A stretch of DNA of 39,102 nucleotides, from positions 1 through 39,102 of the forward strand of contig CAIVDV010000049.1 in NCBI GenBank assembly GCA_903904755.1, read 5' to 3'. Source of the DNA: an uncultured Acidobacteriaceae bacterium. GTDB taxonomy: Bacteria > Acidobacteriota > Terriglobia > Terriglobales > Acidobacteriaceae. This document shows, piece by piece, positions 16,119 through 25,747 of the stretch. The notes below the pieces were generated by a model. It saw only the letters and a program-made list of their open reading frames with translations. It made no database searches and was not told where the DNA came from. A program made the position numbers and the translations under genes. The first letter of the stretch is position 1, and each line of letters begins with the position of its first letter.

Positions 16119-17593
16119 TTGAAAGCTTTCCGTCTTCCCCTGATGGCGATTGTGGCTGGGGTGGTGTGGGCCGCGCCGGTGGCGGTGCAGGGGCAGGCGC
16201 GGGCGAGTGTGTCGCTTTCCGTGCAGACGCAGGTGGTGGCTGGGGTGGTGTCAATTTGACCAGGCGACGGTGCGGCTGGACGGGCCATGGCGGGGGATTC
16301 TCCGATGGACCCGGCGACGGGTGTGCCGCTGTGGGCGGAGCCGGGCTACCGGGACGGAAGCTGGCAGCCGGTAATTTTGACGCAGGACACGAATCAGCTC
16401 GCCGCCAGCTACTACGAGAGCTTTAGCAATGGCGGTTGGTCAAAGTACGGACACAAGGGGTACCTGGGGTACGCCTGGTACCGGATGCAGGTGCCGCTGA
16501 CGGACGGCCAGGATGGGGAACTTGCGATTGCCGAGATGTCTGAGGGGAATGATGCCTACCAGATGTTCTGGGACGGGAAGCTGGTGGGGAGCTGTGGCTT
16601 TACCGAGGATGGACAACTGCGGGGCGCGCTTTCGACAGTGCACTCGCCGCACTTGCTTCCGATGGGAACGGGCAAGGGCGCGGGCGGTGGGGTGGTGGAG
16701 CATACGCTGGCGATTCGGGTGTGGGCGGGTGCTACGGGATTGCTGCGAATGGGTGCACAAGGGGGATTGCTGGGCGGACCGAGCCTGGGCCGGCCGGATG
16801 CGATTCGCGCGCAACTGCTGAATCAGAAATTCCGGATTCTGCAGGAGGAAGCGTATCCCCCGATGGAGCTGCTTTTGCTGTTCCTGGTGGCGATGCTGGC
16901 GTGGGGGCAAAAGCTGTTTGACCGTGACGAGCCGGTGTATGGGTGGATTGGCTCGATGCTGTTTGTGACCGGACTCTACAATGTGACGCTGCTGCTGGCG
17001 TATTCCGGTGTGCTCGATATCCGGGCGCAGTTGCTGGTGGACGATGTGGTGCTGGATCTGCTGATGCTGGGCGGGTGGGCGCTGGTGTGGTGGGTGTGGT
17101 TCCGGTTCCGGCGTCCGAAGTGGATTCCGTGGGGGATTGCGGCGGCGACGGTGGCACATGCGGCTTTGCGGCTGTTGCAGGACGCCTACATGTTCGATGG
17201 GGCGACTGAGTTTGGGAATCAGGCGATGTATCAGGGGATTTCTACCGGCATCCGGGTTGTGTGCCTGCTGCTGCTGTTTGCGGTGGTGGTGCTGGGGATT
17301 AAACGGCACGGGCGGGAGGGCTGGTTCATTCTGCCGTTTGCGGTGATGATTATGCCGCAGCAGTTTACCGGGGAGAGCAACTGACGCTGGTGACCGATGG
17401 CGTGGTGGAAGCGATGAGCGAGGCGGGAGAGCTGTTTGGCTTTGAGCGGACGGCGGGTATCGCGGGGAAAGAAGCTGCTGAGATTGCCGATGCGGCCTAT
17501 CGGTTTGGGCAGGAGGATGACATTACAGTGGTGACGCTGCGGCGGGAGCCGGTGGGTGCGGCTTTGGTTTTCGAGGAGCTGGTGCGGGGCTGA
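16119..17593 (+). pseudogene. Broken membrane-bound RsbU-like PP2C (SpoIIE-type) phosphatase
   Basis: Pieces of one gene lie in three frames. A signal peptide (LPLMAIVAGVVWAAPVAVQG) runs from a TTG at 16119 to a stop at 16257. FDQATVRLDGPWR continues one frame over (16255-16293). The first frame resumes by 16287 with GVPLWAEPGYRDGSWQPVIL and several membrane helices (about 16860-17350). It then stops at 17382, and the last about 60 residues of a SpoIIE/PP2C phosphatase (LTLVTDGVVEAMSEAGELFG, QEDDITVVTLRR) follow in the third frame. Most of the phosphatase domain, including the N-terminal metal-binding part, is absent. The family is a 7TM-DISM-like sensor joined to a phosphatase acting on anti-sigma antagonists. 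This copy has at least three lesions and one internal deletion and is very likely dead. Confidence 0.82.
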
Positions 17594-17599
17594 GCGGGT

Positions 17600-19285
17600 T
17601 TAGCGCGGCTGCACAGGGACGGGTTTGCCGAGGTGGACTGTGGCGCCGGGGTTGGCGGGCATGGTGACCTTGATGGCGTTGGGCAGGTAGCGGCTGAGGA
17701 CTTCCGGCTTGGCCCAGTCGAGCTCCCAGGCATCTTCAATGGCGATGAGGGAATAGTCGCCGGGGATGACGTAGGGGAGGACGAAGCTGCCGTCGGAGTC
17801 CGACTGGTCGCGCCGGATGAGGTCGCGGTGGGCGTCGGGGTTGGCGGGGACGAGGATGACGAGGACGCCGGGCTGGCCTTTGCCGTCCTTGAGGGCGAAG
17901 CCTTCCATGTTGGCCTTGCCGATGGCCAGGTTGACAGTGGCGGTGACGGGGCGGTTGCGGACGGTGATGCGGTTGTCGGAGGTGGGGGCTGAGCCGGTCT
18001 GGATAGAGACGACGGCGATGGCGGAGGTTTGACTGAGGACGATGACGTGCCAGCGGCCGGGCGGGACTGACTGGAATTGGGCCGGAGCGGGCGAGTCTGC
18101 GGTGGTGTCCGGCTGGTTGAGGCCGAGGTTTTCCGGGACAAGGATGACGCGGAGGGAGTGCGGCGGCGGGGTGCCGTCAGCCATGCGGAAGTTGAGGGTG
18201 ACGGGCGGGTAGAGGGATCCGGCGGAGGTATCGACGTCCTGGGAGCCGGTGGTGTCAAGCTCGGTGGCGTGGGGCGGGTTGCCGGTGAGGATGGAGTACT
18301 GGCCGGGTGGGACGCCGGTGATTTCGACCATTCCGTCGCCGGGTGCACCGACCGACATGTTGGTGACGCTGGCGATTTCGTCCTCGCCGAGGATGGTTTG
18401 GTGGAGGGTGGGCATGGGGGTGTAGCCCTTGCTCTCGGGCAGGCGCATGGTGAGGTGGACTGCGGGGACGGCGTGGAGGCTGAGGTTGGCCTCAATGTGG
18501 TCGCCGCTCTGGATGGTGACGGGGGAGGCGGAGGCCTCGTCGGTGGTGCCGTCGAAGTAGGTGACCGGGTAGGCGACATCGAGGGCGGCCATGGCGGCGC
18601 GCTGCTGGTCGTCGGTTTCGTTGCGGAGGTCGCTGAGGGTGGGGTGGATGGCGTACCAGGGAGTGGCGCGTACGGCGAGGAAGTAGGTGCCGGGTACGAG
18701 GTTCCAGAACTCGAAGAGGCCGGTGTCGTCGGTTTGGCCGGCGATGGATTTGACGAAGTGCTCGCCCTGGCCGCCGAAGCGGGATTTTCGCATGAGAAGG
18801 ACGTTGGCGGCGGGGACGGGTTCGCCGGAGTCGTCGGTGATGACGCCGCGGATAGTTGCGCCGGGATTGAGGCGGAAGGGGATGTGCTCGGTGTCCTGGC
18901 CGGGGCCGGTGACGATGGCGGAGCTGAGCTGGTCGTGCTGGTCGAAGGCGGAGGTCATGTAGCCGCGGCGGGAGGCGCCGAGGCTGTATTTGCCGGCGGG
19001 GACGGGGTTGAGAGCGAAGTTGCCCTGGGGGTCGGATTGGGTGGTCTGGATGACATGGCGGGGCTGGCCGCCGAGGAGGGTGAGGGTGGCTCCGGCGATG
19101 CCTTCGCTGGAGGTGGAGTCGGTAAGGACGCCGGCGATGGGGTAGAGGGGGCCGGCCGGTGTGGCGGGTTTGGGCTGGGTCGCGGTTGGTGGGAGTTGCG
19201 GGCTTTGGGCACAGGCGGGCAGGCAGGCGATGGCTACGGCGACGAGGGCGCAGAGCAGGCGGCGGGGCATGGCTTGAAAGGTCAT
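17600..19285 (-). CDS. Secreted protein with carboxypeptidase-regulatory-like repeats (downstream paralogue)
   Basis: A 561-residue exported protein. The signal peptide LLCALVAVAIACLPACAQS has a possible lipobox around LPAC, so it may be a lipoprotein. Several beta-sandwich modules of the carboxypeptidase-regulatory-like fold follow: LTDSTSSEGIAGATLTLLGG (about 55-75), NPGATIRGVITDDSGEPVPA (about 145-170), then FEFWNLVPGTYFLAVRATPW. No catalytic domain is present. Such proteins are abundant in Acidobacteriota and are assumed to bind or display at the cell surface; the role is unknown. Its start codon overlaps the stop of the upstream paralogue by ATGA, so the two are translated together. The stop is 6 bp from the end of the convergent pseudogene. 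Confidence 0.8.
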   Translation of the reverse strand: MTFQAMPRRLLCALVAVAIACLPACAQSPQLPPTATQPKPATPAGPLYPIAGVLTDSTSSEGIAGATLTLLGGQPRHVIQTTQSDPQGNFALNPVPAGKYSLGASRRGYMTSAFDQHDQLSSAIVTGPGQDTEHIPFRLNPGATIRGVITDDSGEPVPAANVLLMRKSRFGGQGEHFVKSIAGQTDDTGLFEFWNLVPGTYFLAVRATPWYAIHPTLSDLRNETDDQQRAAMAALDVAYPVTYFDGTTDEASASPVTIQSGDHIEANLSLHAVPAVHLTMRLPESKGYTPMPTLHQTILGEDEIASVTNMSVGAPGDGMVEITGVPPGQYSILTGNPPHATELDTTGSQDVDTSAGSLYPPVTLNFRMADGTPPPHSLRVILVPENLGLNQPDTTADSPAPAQFQSVPPGRWHVIVLSQTSAIAVVSIQTGSAPTSDNRITVRNRPVTATVNLAIGKANMEGFALKDGKGQPGVLVILVPANPDAHRDLIRRDQSDSDGSFVLPYVIPGDYSLIAIEDAWELDWAKPEVLSRYLPNAIKVTMPANPGATVHLGKPVPVQPR

Positions 19286-21045
19286 GGCTGGATGACCTGC
19301 AGGGTGAGGGATGCGGTTGCGCCTGGGGCGAGCAGGATGGGCTGGCCCTCGCCGAGGCGGCTGATGGCATCGGGGTTGCGGAACTCGATGGTGTGGGGGG
19401 AGAGGAAGGTGAAGACGCGGTAGGGGCCGGGGGGCAGGTCGGGGAGTGTTTCGGACTGATCTTCGAGCGGGGAGATACGAGTTTCGTGGATGCCGTCGGG
19501 GGAGTCGAATTCGGGGATGGCGTAGACGTAGTAGATGGAGACTGCGCCGGAGGGGTCAGTGGGCGCGCCGAGCGGGAGCTGGAGGTTGAGTTTGGCGCAG
19601 TCGGTGCGGAGGACAACGTCAATGGGCGGGCCGGAGCCGGAGGGGCCGACGAGCCAGGGGACGCGGGTGAGGCTTTGCCCAGCGGCGGTGACGGAGCCGA
19701 CACAGACTCCGTCCTGGCCGGCGGTGGCATGAATCCAGTAGGGGCCGGGGGGGAGGGTGTTGAACTGCCAGATGCCCGAGGGCGACATCTCGGCCTGGGA
19801 GGAATCGAGGTGGGTATGTTCCAGGCCGTTGGCGGGGGTGGCGGAGAGGTTGAGTGGTTCATCGCTGCCGCGGAAGCCGATTTCGTCGTGCGAGTCGGCG
19901 CCGGAGGGCTTGTCGGCCTTGGCGGGGGGAGGGGCGGGCAGGTAGTGGAAGTGGGCCTGGGAGGAGGTGCCGGGGCCGAGGGCGAGGCGGAGGTTGCGCT
20001 CGGGCTGGCCCTGGAGGGTGAAGTCGAGGATGCCGGCGAATGTTTTGGGTGGTGTTGCGACCAAGTCCGGGGTGTCTGACGGGGCGGTTCCCGAGGCGGT
20101 TAAGGTGTACGCGCCGTCGGGCAGGTAGGTGCAGAGGGTGTGGTCCTTTTCCTGGTGGAGGGCGTAGGGCAGGGAGAGGCCGGTGCGAGAGGTGAGCTCG
20201 GTGTTGAAGTTTGCGCCGGGGGCGTTGGGCACGTGGAGGAAGCGAATCTGGACGAGGTGGAAGCGGGTCTGGTTGAGGGCGAGGTTGACGCTGACGCTGC
20301 GGCCGCCGGAGACCTCGATGCGGGCGGCACCGGTGTTCTCCTCAGTGTTGTCGTAGAAGACCGGGGCGTAGGCGTCCATTGCGGGAGGGGTGTCTGGGGA
20401 GCAGGAGGAGAGCTCGGCGTGGTCATTCTCAAACTCGGGCAGGGAGCGGACGAGATAGGTGCCGTCGCTGAGGTTGGAGAATCGGAAGTCGCCGCGCGGG
20501 GTGGCGAGGTTGGTGCTGTGAACGGTCCAACTGGTGCGACCATCGCTGATGGTGCTCTTGAGCAACTGGACGCGGAAGCTTTGCGCGGGGACTCCGGTGG
20601 AGAGAGAGATTTGGCCGTAGATGGCGTTTTCAGGATAGAGGGAGAGGGAGAGGGGCGCCATTTCGGCGGAGACGCGGACGTTGTGCGGGGCGAAGGAATT
20701 CTCTGTGTTGACTTCGGAGAATCCTGGTTTGGATGCGCCGAAGGTCCAGGTTCCGGAGGGGATGGCGGGGAATTCGAAATGGCCTTCGCCGTCTGTAAGG
20801 GTACCGATGACGTGGCCGATGGGGACGGTGACGCGGGCGCGCGGGAGGGGCTGGCCGGTGGCGGCGTTGACTACGGTGCCGCGGACGGGGACGAGGGGGC
20901 CGGGGGTGTCTGAGGCTGATGGGGCGGGTGGCGGCGGCAGTTCCTCGAGCTGGGCGCGAAGGGGGTGCGGGAAGGCAAGCAGGAGAGCCGCGCAGAGGCC
21001 GGCGAGGGAGAGCCAGCGGCGAACGATGCGCGGGCTGTGGGGCAT
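19282..21045 (-). CDS. Secreted protein with carboxypeptidase-regulatory-like repeats (upstream paralogue)
   Basis: A 587-residue exported protein beginning MPHSPRIVRRWLSLAG with a signal peptide ending near LRAQ, then a proline-rich stretch (EELPPPPAPSASDTPGP). The first regulatory-like module (RGTVVNAATGQPLPRARVTV, then GEGHFEFPAIPSGTWTFGAS) spans about 45-115. Further beta-rich repeats include FRFSNLSDGTYLVRSLPEFE and a C-terminal PGPYRVFTFLSPHTIEFRNP block, which aligns by eye with the end of the downstream paralogue. The start at 21045 is set by the signal peptide; the open frame upstream is out-of-family. The pair is an obvious tandem duplication with coupled translation. Function unknown. 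Confidence 0.8.
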   Translation of the reverse strand: MPHSPRIVRRWLSLAGLCAALLLAFPHPLRAQLEELPPPPAPSASDTPGPLVPVRGTVVNAATGQPLPRARVTVPIGHVIGTLTDGEGHFEFPAIPSGTWTFGASKPGFSEVNTENSFAPHNVRVSAEMAPLSLSLYPENAIYGQISLSTGVPAQSFRVQLLKSTISDGRTSWTVHSTNLATPRGDFRFSNLSDGTYLVRSLPEFENDHAELSSCSPDTPPAMDAYAPVFYDNTEENTGAARIEVSGGRSVSVNLALNQTRFHLVQIRFLHVPNAPGANFNTELTSRTGLSLPYALHQEKDHTLCTYLPDGAYTLTASGTAPSDTPDLVATPPKTFAGILDFTLQGQPERNLRLALGPGTSSQAHFHYLPAPPPAKADKPSGADSHDEIGFRGSDEPLNLSATPANGLEHTHLDSSQAEMSPSGIWQFNTLPPGPYWIHATAGQDGVCVGSVTAAGQSLTRVPWLVGPSGSGPPIDVVLRTDCAKLNLQLPLGAPTDPSGAVSIYYVYAIPEFDSPDGIHETRISPLEDQSETLPDLPPGPYRVFTFLSPHTIEFRNPDAISRLGEGQPILLAPGATASLTLQVIQP

Positions 21046-21151
21046 GGGCGGGATTCTCCCTGGGGTGGTGCTGGGGATGAGACGGACGAGACAGGAGAAG
21101 GATATCGGATTTGCGCGGGAATGGGGCCTGGGGCGAGCGGAAGTGGCGCGG

Positions 21152-24100
21152 CTACCGCTGGGGGAAGCGGGCGAGGAAGGCTTCAAAGTCGGCGACGGGA
21201 AGCGGGGGGCTGAAGAGGTATCCCTGGAAGGAGTTGCAGCCGAGGCCCTGGAGGTAGTTGCGCTGGGCTTCGGATTCGACGCCCTCGGCGATGACGGGCA
21301 GGTCGAGGGCGCGGGCGAGCGAGATGATGGTGTTGGCGATGGCTCCGCTGGCGGCATCGTCGAGGATGTCGCGGACGAAGGCGCGGTCGATTTTGACGCG
21401 GTCGAGGGGGAGGATTTTGAGGTAGGAGAGGGAGGAGTATCCGGTGCCGAAGTCGTCGAGGGAGAAGCGGATGCCGAGGGTGCGGAGGGAGTTCATTTTG
21501 GCGACGGTGTCTTCGACCGAATGGGAGAGGACGCTTTCAGTGAGTTCGAGGCGAAGGTTGTGTGGCTGTGCGCCGGTGCGCTTGAGGACGGCTTTGACAC
21601 CGTCGACGAAGTCGGGCTGGCGGATTTGGCGGGCGCTGACGTTGACGGCGACGGTGAGATGCGCGGTGGCTGGGTTGGTTGCCCAGGCGACGATCTGGCG
21701 GCAGGCGGCCTCCAGCACCCACTCGCCGATGGGGACGATTAGGCCGGTTTCTTCGGCGAGGGAGATAAATTCGCCGGGCATGACGATGCCGCGGGCGGGG
21801 TGCTTCCAGCGGAGGAGGGCTTCAACGCCGGTGAGGATATCGCCTTCAATCTGGGGCTGGTAGTAGAGCTGGAACTGTCGGCGCTTGATGGCTTCGCGCA
21901 GGCTTTCGTCGAGCTGGGCGCGGGCCTGTATGGCGGCCTGCTGGGATGGGGCGAAGAAGCGGATGGTGTTGCGGCCGGCATCCTTGGCCTGAAACATGGC
22001 GATCTCTGCGCGTTGCAGGGCTTCCAGTGCATCCTCGGGCTCACTGCCGAAGAGGATGATGCCGATGCTGGAGGTGCAGTGCCAGATATGGTTGCCGATG
22101 TAATAGGGTTCGCGGAGCTCGGCGATGATTTTCTCGCAAATGGTGCGGGCCTGGGGGACGGCGTCGCCGGTACCCTCGCTGAGGGATTCGAGCATGACGG
22201 CGAACTCGTCGCTGCCGACGCGGGCGACGGTATCGGAGTCTCGGACGCAGGCGGTGAGGCGGTGGGCGACCTGTTGCAGCAGGAGGTCGCCGGCGGGATG
22301 GCCGAGGGTATCGTTGATGGCCTTGAAGTTGTCGAGATCGATGAAGAGGAGTGCGCGGCTTTTGCGGGTTTGCTGTTCGGGTTCCGGGTTGCGGCGGATG
22401 CGGTCAAGAAGGAACTGGCGGTTGGGGACGCCGGTGAGGGTGTCGTAGAAGGCGAGGGTCCGGATTCGCTCGTGGGCGGCCTTGATTTCGGAGATGTCGC
22501 GGGTGATGGAGACGATGCAGGGGATGCCGTCGATTTCCAGGATGGAAGCGGACATGATGCCGTGGAAGGTCTCGCCAGTTTTCCTGCGGAAGCGGGCTTC
22601 GAGATTCTGGCAGACTGAGTCGCGGCGCAGGGCGTGGACAAGCCGATCCCGATCTTCAGGATTGGCCCAGACACCAATCTCGATGGAGGTACGCCCGATG
22701 AGTTCTTCGCGGGAGAATCCGGTGGTGGCGACGAAGGTGTCGTTGACATCGAGATAGGTGCCGTCGTCGGCGCGGTTGATGGCGATGGAATCGGGGCTGG
22801 TCTGGAAGATGGAACGATAGCGGCTCTCGCTGACGCGGAGTTTGTTGAGGGCGAGGGCGAGTTCCGCTTCGGCGGCTTTGCGGGCACTGATGTCCTGGAA
22901 GGATCCCTCCAGGAAAAGTGGATTCCCCTGGGTGTCGAAGACGTACTGGCAACTGAGGGAGACCCACAGAGTTGAGCCATCGGCTCGGCGGAAGCGGCAC
23001 TCATAGGCGTGGACACGATTGTTGGCTTTGAGGGAATCGAAGAAGGTTGCGCTCTCTGCGGGGTCAGCCCAGACGCGGTCGCGGTGGCTGTTCTCCGAGG
23101 TAATCATCTGCTCTGGCGAGTCAAAACCAAGCATGGTTGCCGCGGCCTGGTTGGCGGTGATGACCCGGCCTTCGAAAGAGGTTTGGAAGATGCCTTCGAG
23201 TGCGCCGTGGAAGATGGTGCGGTATTTCTGTTCAGCCTCGACGAGGCGGGAGTGGAGGAGCTTTTGCTGGCGGATATCGCGGACGATGACCGAAGCGCCG
23301 ACGATGACGCCCTGGGCATTGCGGATGGGCGAAGAAGAGAGGGATGAGTCGACGCGGGTGCCGTCTTTGCGCTGGACAACAATTTCGATGGGGCCGAGGT
23401 TTTTTCCTTCGTGAATTACCTGGAAGCGAGCGGGGAGATTTACCCACTCTTCCGGGGCGACAAGCATGGAGACGCATTTGCCGATGGCTTCTTCCGCGGT
23501 GTATCCGGTGAGGTTCTCAGCGCCCTTGTTCCAGGAGAGGATGGTGCCTTCCATATCGAGGGCGTGGATGGCGTCGCCGGCAGACTCAACGATAGAGGCG
23601 AGCAGGGCCTTGGCCCTTTCCGCTTCGTAGCGGATGGAAATATCGCGGCCAATCAGCGAGATGGCGGTGACTTCGCCCCTGGAGTTGCGGAGCGGCCAGG
23701 AGGTGATGGAGAAGGGGACGCGGCGGCCGTCTTTGGAGATGACGAAGACTTCGCGGTCTGAGGTGCCGACGCCGGAGATGATTTCGGAAGTGGTCTGCTG
23801 GAAGTAGGCTTGGCGTTCGGGTGTGACGATGCTGGCGATGTGGCGGCCGATTGCCTCCTGCGCGGTGTAGCCGAGCAGTGCCTCTGCTCCGCGATTCCAG
23901 GTGAGGATTTTGCCGTCGAGGGCATAGGCGACGATGGCGTCCTGCGAGGTCTGGACGAGGTTTTCCATGAAGCGGCGGGAGTCTTCGCCGGCCTTGAGGG
24001 CTGTGATGTCTTTGCCGAAGACGGAGATGCCGGTGATTTTGCCGTCGACGAGGATGGGGTTGAAGGCGAGTTCGAGGGTGCGGCCGTTTTCGAGGAGGTA

Positions 24101-24346
24101 TTCCAGACGGTAGGGGCCGCTGTCGAAAACGCGCTGGAAGAAGCGTGGCCAGTTGGCGGCGCGCTCAGGTGGGAGCATTTCCTGGGGGTTCATGCCGATT
24201 TGCGGCGTGATGCCGAAGAGATTCTCAATGTACTTGCGGAATGCGCCGTTAAATGCCAGCAGGCGATATTGCAGGTCAACGGAACCGAGCAGATCCTCAG
24301 TGCTTTCAATCAGTGCGGCAAGATTCGCTTCTGCTTGGCGTGACAT
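21152..24346 (-). CDS. Multi-PAS GGDEF-EAL cyclic di-GMP signalling protein
   Basis: A 1064-residue soluble protein with no TM segment or signal peptide. By eye there are five PAS modules (about 10-120, 125-245, 250-370, 380-495 and 505-625), then GGDEF (about 635-790) and EAL (about 805-1050). The cyclase signature loop reads VGSDEF instead of GGDEF, which usually weakens or abolishes synthesis. The EAL side keeps GVEALLRW, NVSARQ, LELTES, DDFGTGYSSLSYLK and VIAEGVE, so it should be an active phosphodiesterase hydrolysing c-di-GMP; the degenerate GGDEF may act as a GTP-sensing regulator. PAS ligands cannot be deduced. It is divergent from a FIST sensor gene 276 bp away. Confidence 0.93.
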   Translation of the reverse strand: MSRQAEANLAALIESTEDLLGSVDLQYRLLAFNGAFRKYIENLFGITPQIGMNPQEMLPPERAANWPRFFQRVFDSGPYRLEYLLENGRTLELAFNPILVDGKITGISVFGKDITALKAGEDSRRFMENLVQTSQDAIVAYALDGKILTWNRGAEALLGYTAQEAIGRHIASIVTPERQAYFQQTTSEIISGVGTSDREVFVISKDGRRVPFSITSWPLRNSRGEVTAISLIGRDISIRYEAERAKALLASIVESAGDAIHALDMEGTILSWNKGAENLTGYTAEEAIGKCVSMLVAPEEWVNLPARFQVIHEGKNLGPIEIVVQRKDGTRVDSSLSSSPIRNAQGVIVGASVIVRDIRQQKLLHSRLVEAEQKYRTIFHGALEGIFQTSFEGRVITANQAAATMLGFDSPEQMITSENSHRDRVWADPAESATFFDSLKANNRVHAYECRFRRADGSTLWVSLSCQYVFDTQGNPLFLEGSFQDISARKAAEAELALALNKLRVSESRYRSIFQTSPDSIAINRADDGTYLDVNDTFVATTGFSREELIGRTSIEIGVWANPEDRDRLVHALRRDSVCQNLEARFRRKTGETFHGIMSASILEIDGIPCIVSITRDISEIKAAHERIRTLAFYDTLTGVPNRQFLLDRIRRNPEPEQQTRKSRALLFIDLDNFKAINDTLGHPAGDLLLQQVAHRLTACVRDSDTVARVGSDEFAVMLESLSEGTGDAVPQARTICEKIIAELREPYYIGNHIWHCTSSIGIILFGSEPEDALEALQRAEIAMFQAKDAGRNTIRFFAPSQQAAIQARAQLDESLREAIKRRQFQLYYQPQIEGDILTGVEALLRWKHPARGIVMPGEFISLAEETGLIVPIGEWVLEAACRQIVAWATNPATAHLTVAVNVSARQIRQPDFVDGVKAVLKRTGAQPHNLRLELTESVLSHSVEDTVAKMNSLRTLGIRFSLDDFGTGYSSLSYLKILPLDRVKIDRAFVRDILDDAASGAIANTIISLARALDLPVIAEGVESEAQRNYLQGLGCNSFQGYLFSPPLPVADFEAFLARFPQR

Positions 24347-24443
24347 TGCAATTCCCCGGGACGGACAGTTCGGTCGAGAGTGAGCGCGCAGACTGAGGTT
24401 TTCTCTGCTCTCGGATTGGCCCAGCGTGCGCCTGGAAATATGA

Positions 24444-24462
24444 CTAAAGATATCACTAAAGC
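24444..24462. promoter_or_regulatory. Direct repeat between the GGDEF-EAL and FIST genes
   Basis: ACTAAAG occurs at 24444-24450 and 24456-24462, 12 bp apart, in the AT-rich middle of the 276-bp divergent intergenic region. It is a candidate binding site for a shared regulator; nothing more can be said. Confidence 0.25.
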
Positions 24463-24622
24463 CATTTAATTTTCGTGATTCTTATTGTCGGAGGCGTTGA
24501 AAGCGCAGCGCGAAACGATGAGTCTCCGGCGGCGGGTGGGAAGCGGCGACACCACAAAAGTGGTAGAGAACAGGTGCTGGAGTTGCTTGACGAGCGATGG
24601 GCATCGGGGGGAAGATTGCGGG

Positions 24623-25735
24623 ATGAAATCCAACCAGTTCCGCTGGACGAGAAACGGCGGCTGGGATACTCCTCCCCTATCGGTCACGGCAACAGGCCTG
24701 GTTCTTGTCTTCTCCAGCTCTGATTATTTTCGGACGCCGGAGTGCTATGAGCATTTGCGCAGTGTGTTTCCGACGGCCGATATTCTTGGTTGCAGTTCCT
24801 CGGGGAGCATCACCGGTACGCAGATTTACGACGACACGGTAGAGGTTACCGCGATTGCGTTTGAGCGCGGGCATACGGGCGTGGTGTGGATGGATGTGCC
24901 AGGCAGCGAAGACCCGGCGGGGTTGTCAAAGGGGCTGGTGGAAGAGCTGGAGCGCAAGGATCTGAAGCATGTATTTGTGCTGTCAGACGGGCTGACGGTG
25001 AACGGGAGCGAGCTGGCGCGGGGTCTGGTGACGCTGGGTGTTCCTGTAACCGGGGGACTGGCCGGCGACGGGGTGGAGTTTGGCAGCACGTGGGTGATGG
25101 CCAACGGGCCGGCGGCCCAACACCGTGTGGCGCTGCTGGGGCTGTACGGCGTGACCGTGACCACTGGCTGCTACGCGGGCTGGCGGGAGTTTGGCGAAGA
25201 GAGCCTGGTAACGCACTCGGTGGGCAATGTGGTGTACGAGGTGGACTACGAGCCGGCGCTGCGGGTGTATACGCGGTACCTGGGCGAGCTGGCGAAGTTT
25301 TTGCCGGGGAGCGGGCTGGTGTTTCCGCTGAGCGTGCGGGCCAACCTGCAGGAAGAGCCGGTGATTCGGACGCTGCTGGCGGTGGACCAGAAGGAGCAGA
25401 GCCTGACCTTTGCGGGGGACGTGCCGGAGGGGAGCTTTTGCCGGCTGATGGGTACCGAGGTGGAGCGGCTGATTGACAGCTCAGGCAAGGCGGCGGACGC
25501 GGCGATGAGCGGGTGCAAGCCGGAGAATGCGCTGTGCCTGGTGGTGAGCTGCGTGGGCCGGCGGCTGGTGATGGGCCAGATGACGGAGCGCGAACTGCAG
25601 GCGGTGCAGAAGCGGCTTTCGCCGACGGCGGTGATGACGGGGTTTTACTCGTATGGGGAGCTGGCGCCGTTCCGGAATACCGAGGTGTGCCGGCTGCATA
25701 ACCAGACGATGACGATTACGTCGATTTGTGAGTAG
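24623..25735 (+). CDS. FIST-domain sensory protein
   Basis: A 370-residue cytoplasmic protein made of FIST (about 20-190, VLVFSSSDYF, then DILGCSSSGSITGT and VTGGLAGDG) and FIST-C (about 200-345, ending MTGFYSYGELAP). FIST modules are thought to bind small ligands such as amino acids and usually serve as input domains of signalling proteins; here the protein stands alone. The start at 24623 has a GGGGGGAAG 8 nt upstream and fits the family N-terminus; a TTG at 24485 and ATG at 24518 are less likely. Divergence from a PAS-GGDEF-EAL gene suggests a shared pathway, as FIST proteins often accompany c-di-GMP enzymes. It is convergent with the Abi-like gene, with a 12-bp gap. Confidence 0.88.
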   Translation: MKSNQFRWTRNGGWDTPPLSVTATGLVLVFSSSDYFRTPECYEHLRSVFPTADILGCSSSGSITGTQIYDDTVEVTAIAFERGHTGVVWMDVPGSEDPAGLSKGLVEELERKDLKHVFVLSDGLTVNGSELARGLVTLGVPVTGGLAGDGVEFGSTWVMANGPAAQHRVALLGLYGVTVTTGCYAGWREFGEESLVTHSVGNVVYEVDYEPALRVYTRYLGELAKFLPGSGLVFPLSVRANLQEEPVIRTLLAVDQKEQSLTFAGDVPEGSFCRLMGTEVERLIDSSGKAADAAMSGCKPENALCLVVSCVGRRLVMGQMTERELQAVQKRLSPTAVMTGFYSYGELAPFRNTEVCRLHNQTMTITSICE

Positions 25736-25747
25736 GCGGGCGGGGAT

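Noticed and set aside
18077-20079. Long plus-strand frames opposite the regulatory-like-domain proteins
   Set aside because: Gly/Glu/Val-rich shadows of signal-peptide-bearing minus-strand genes; no motifs.
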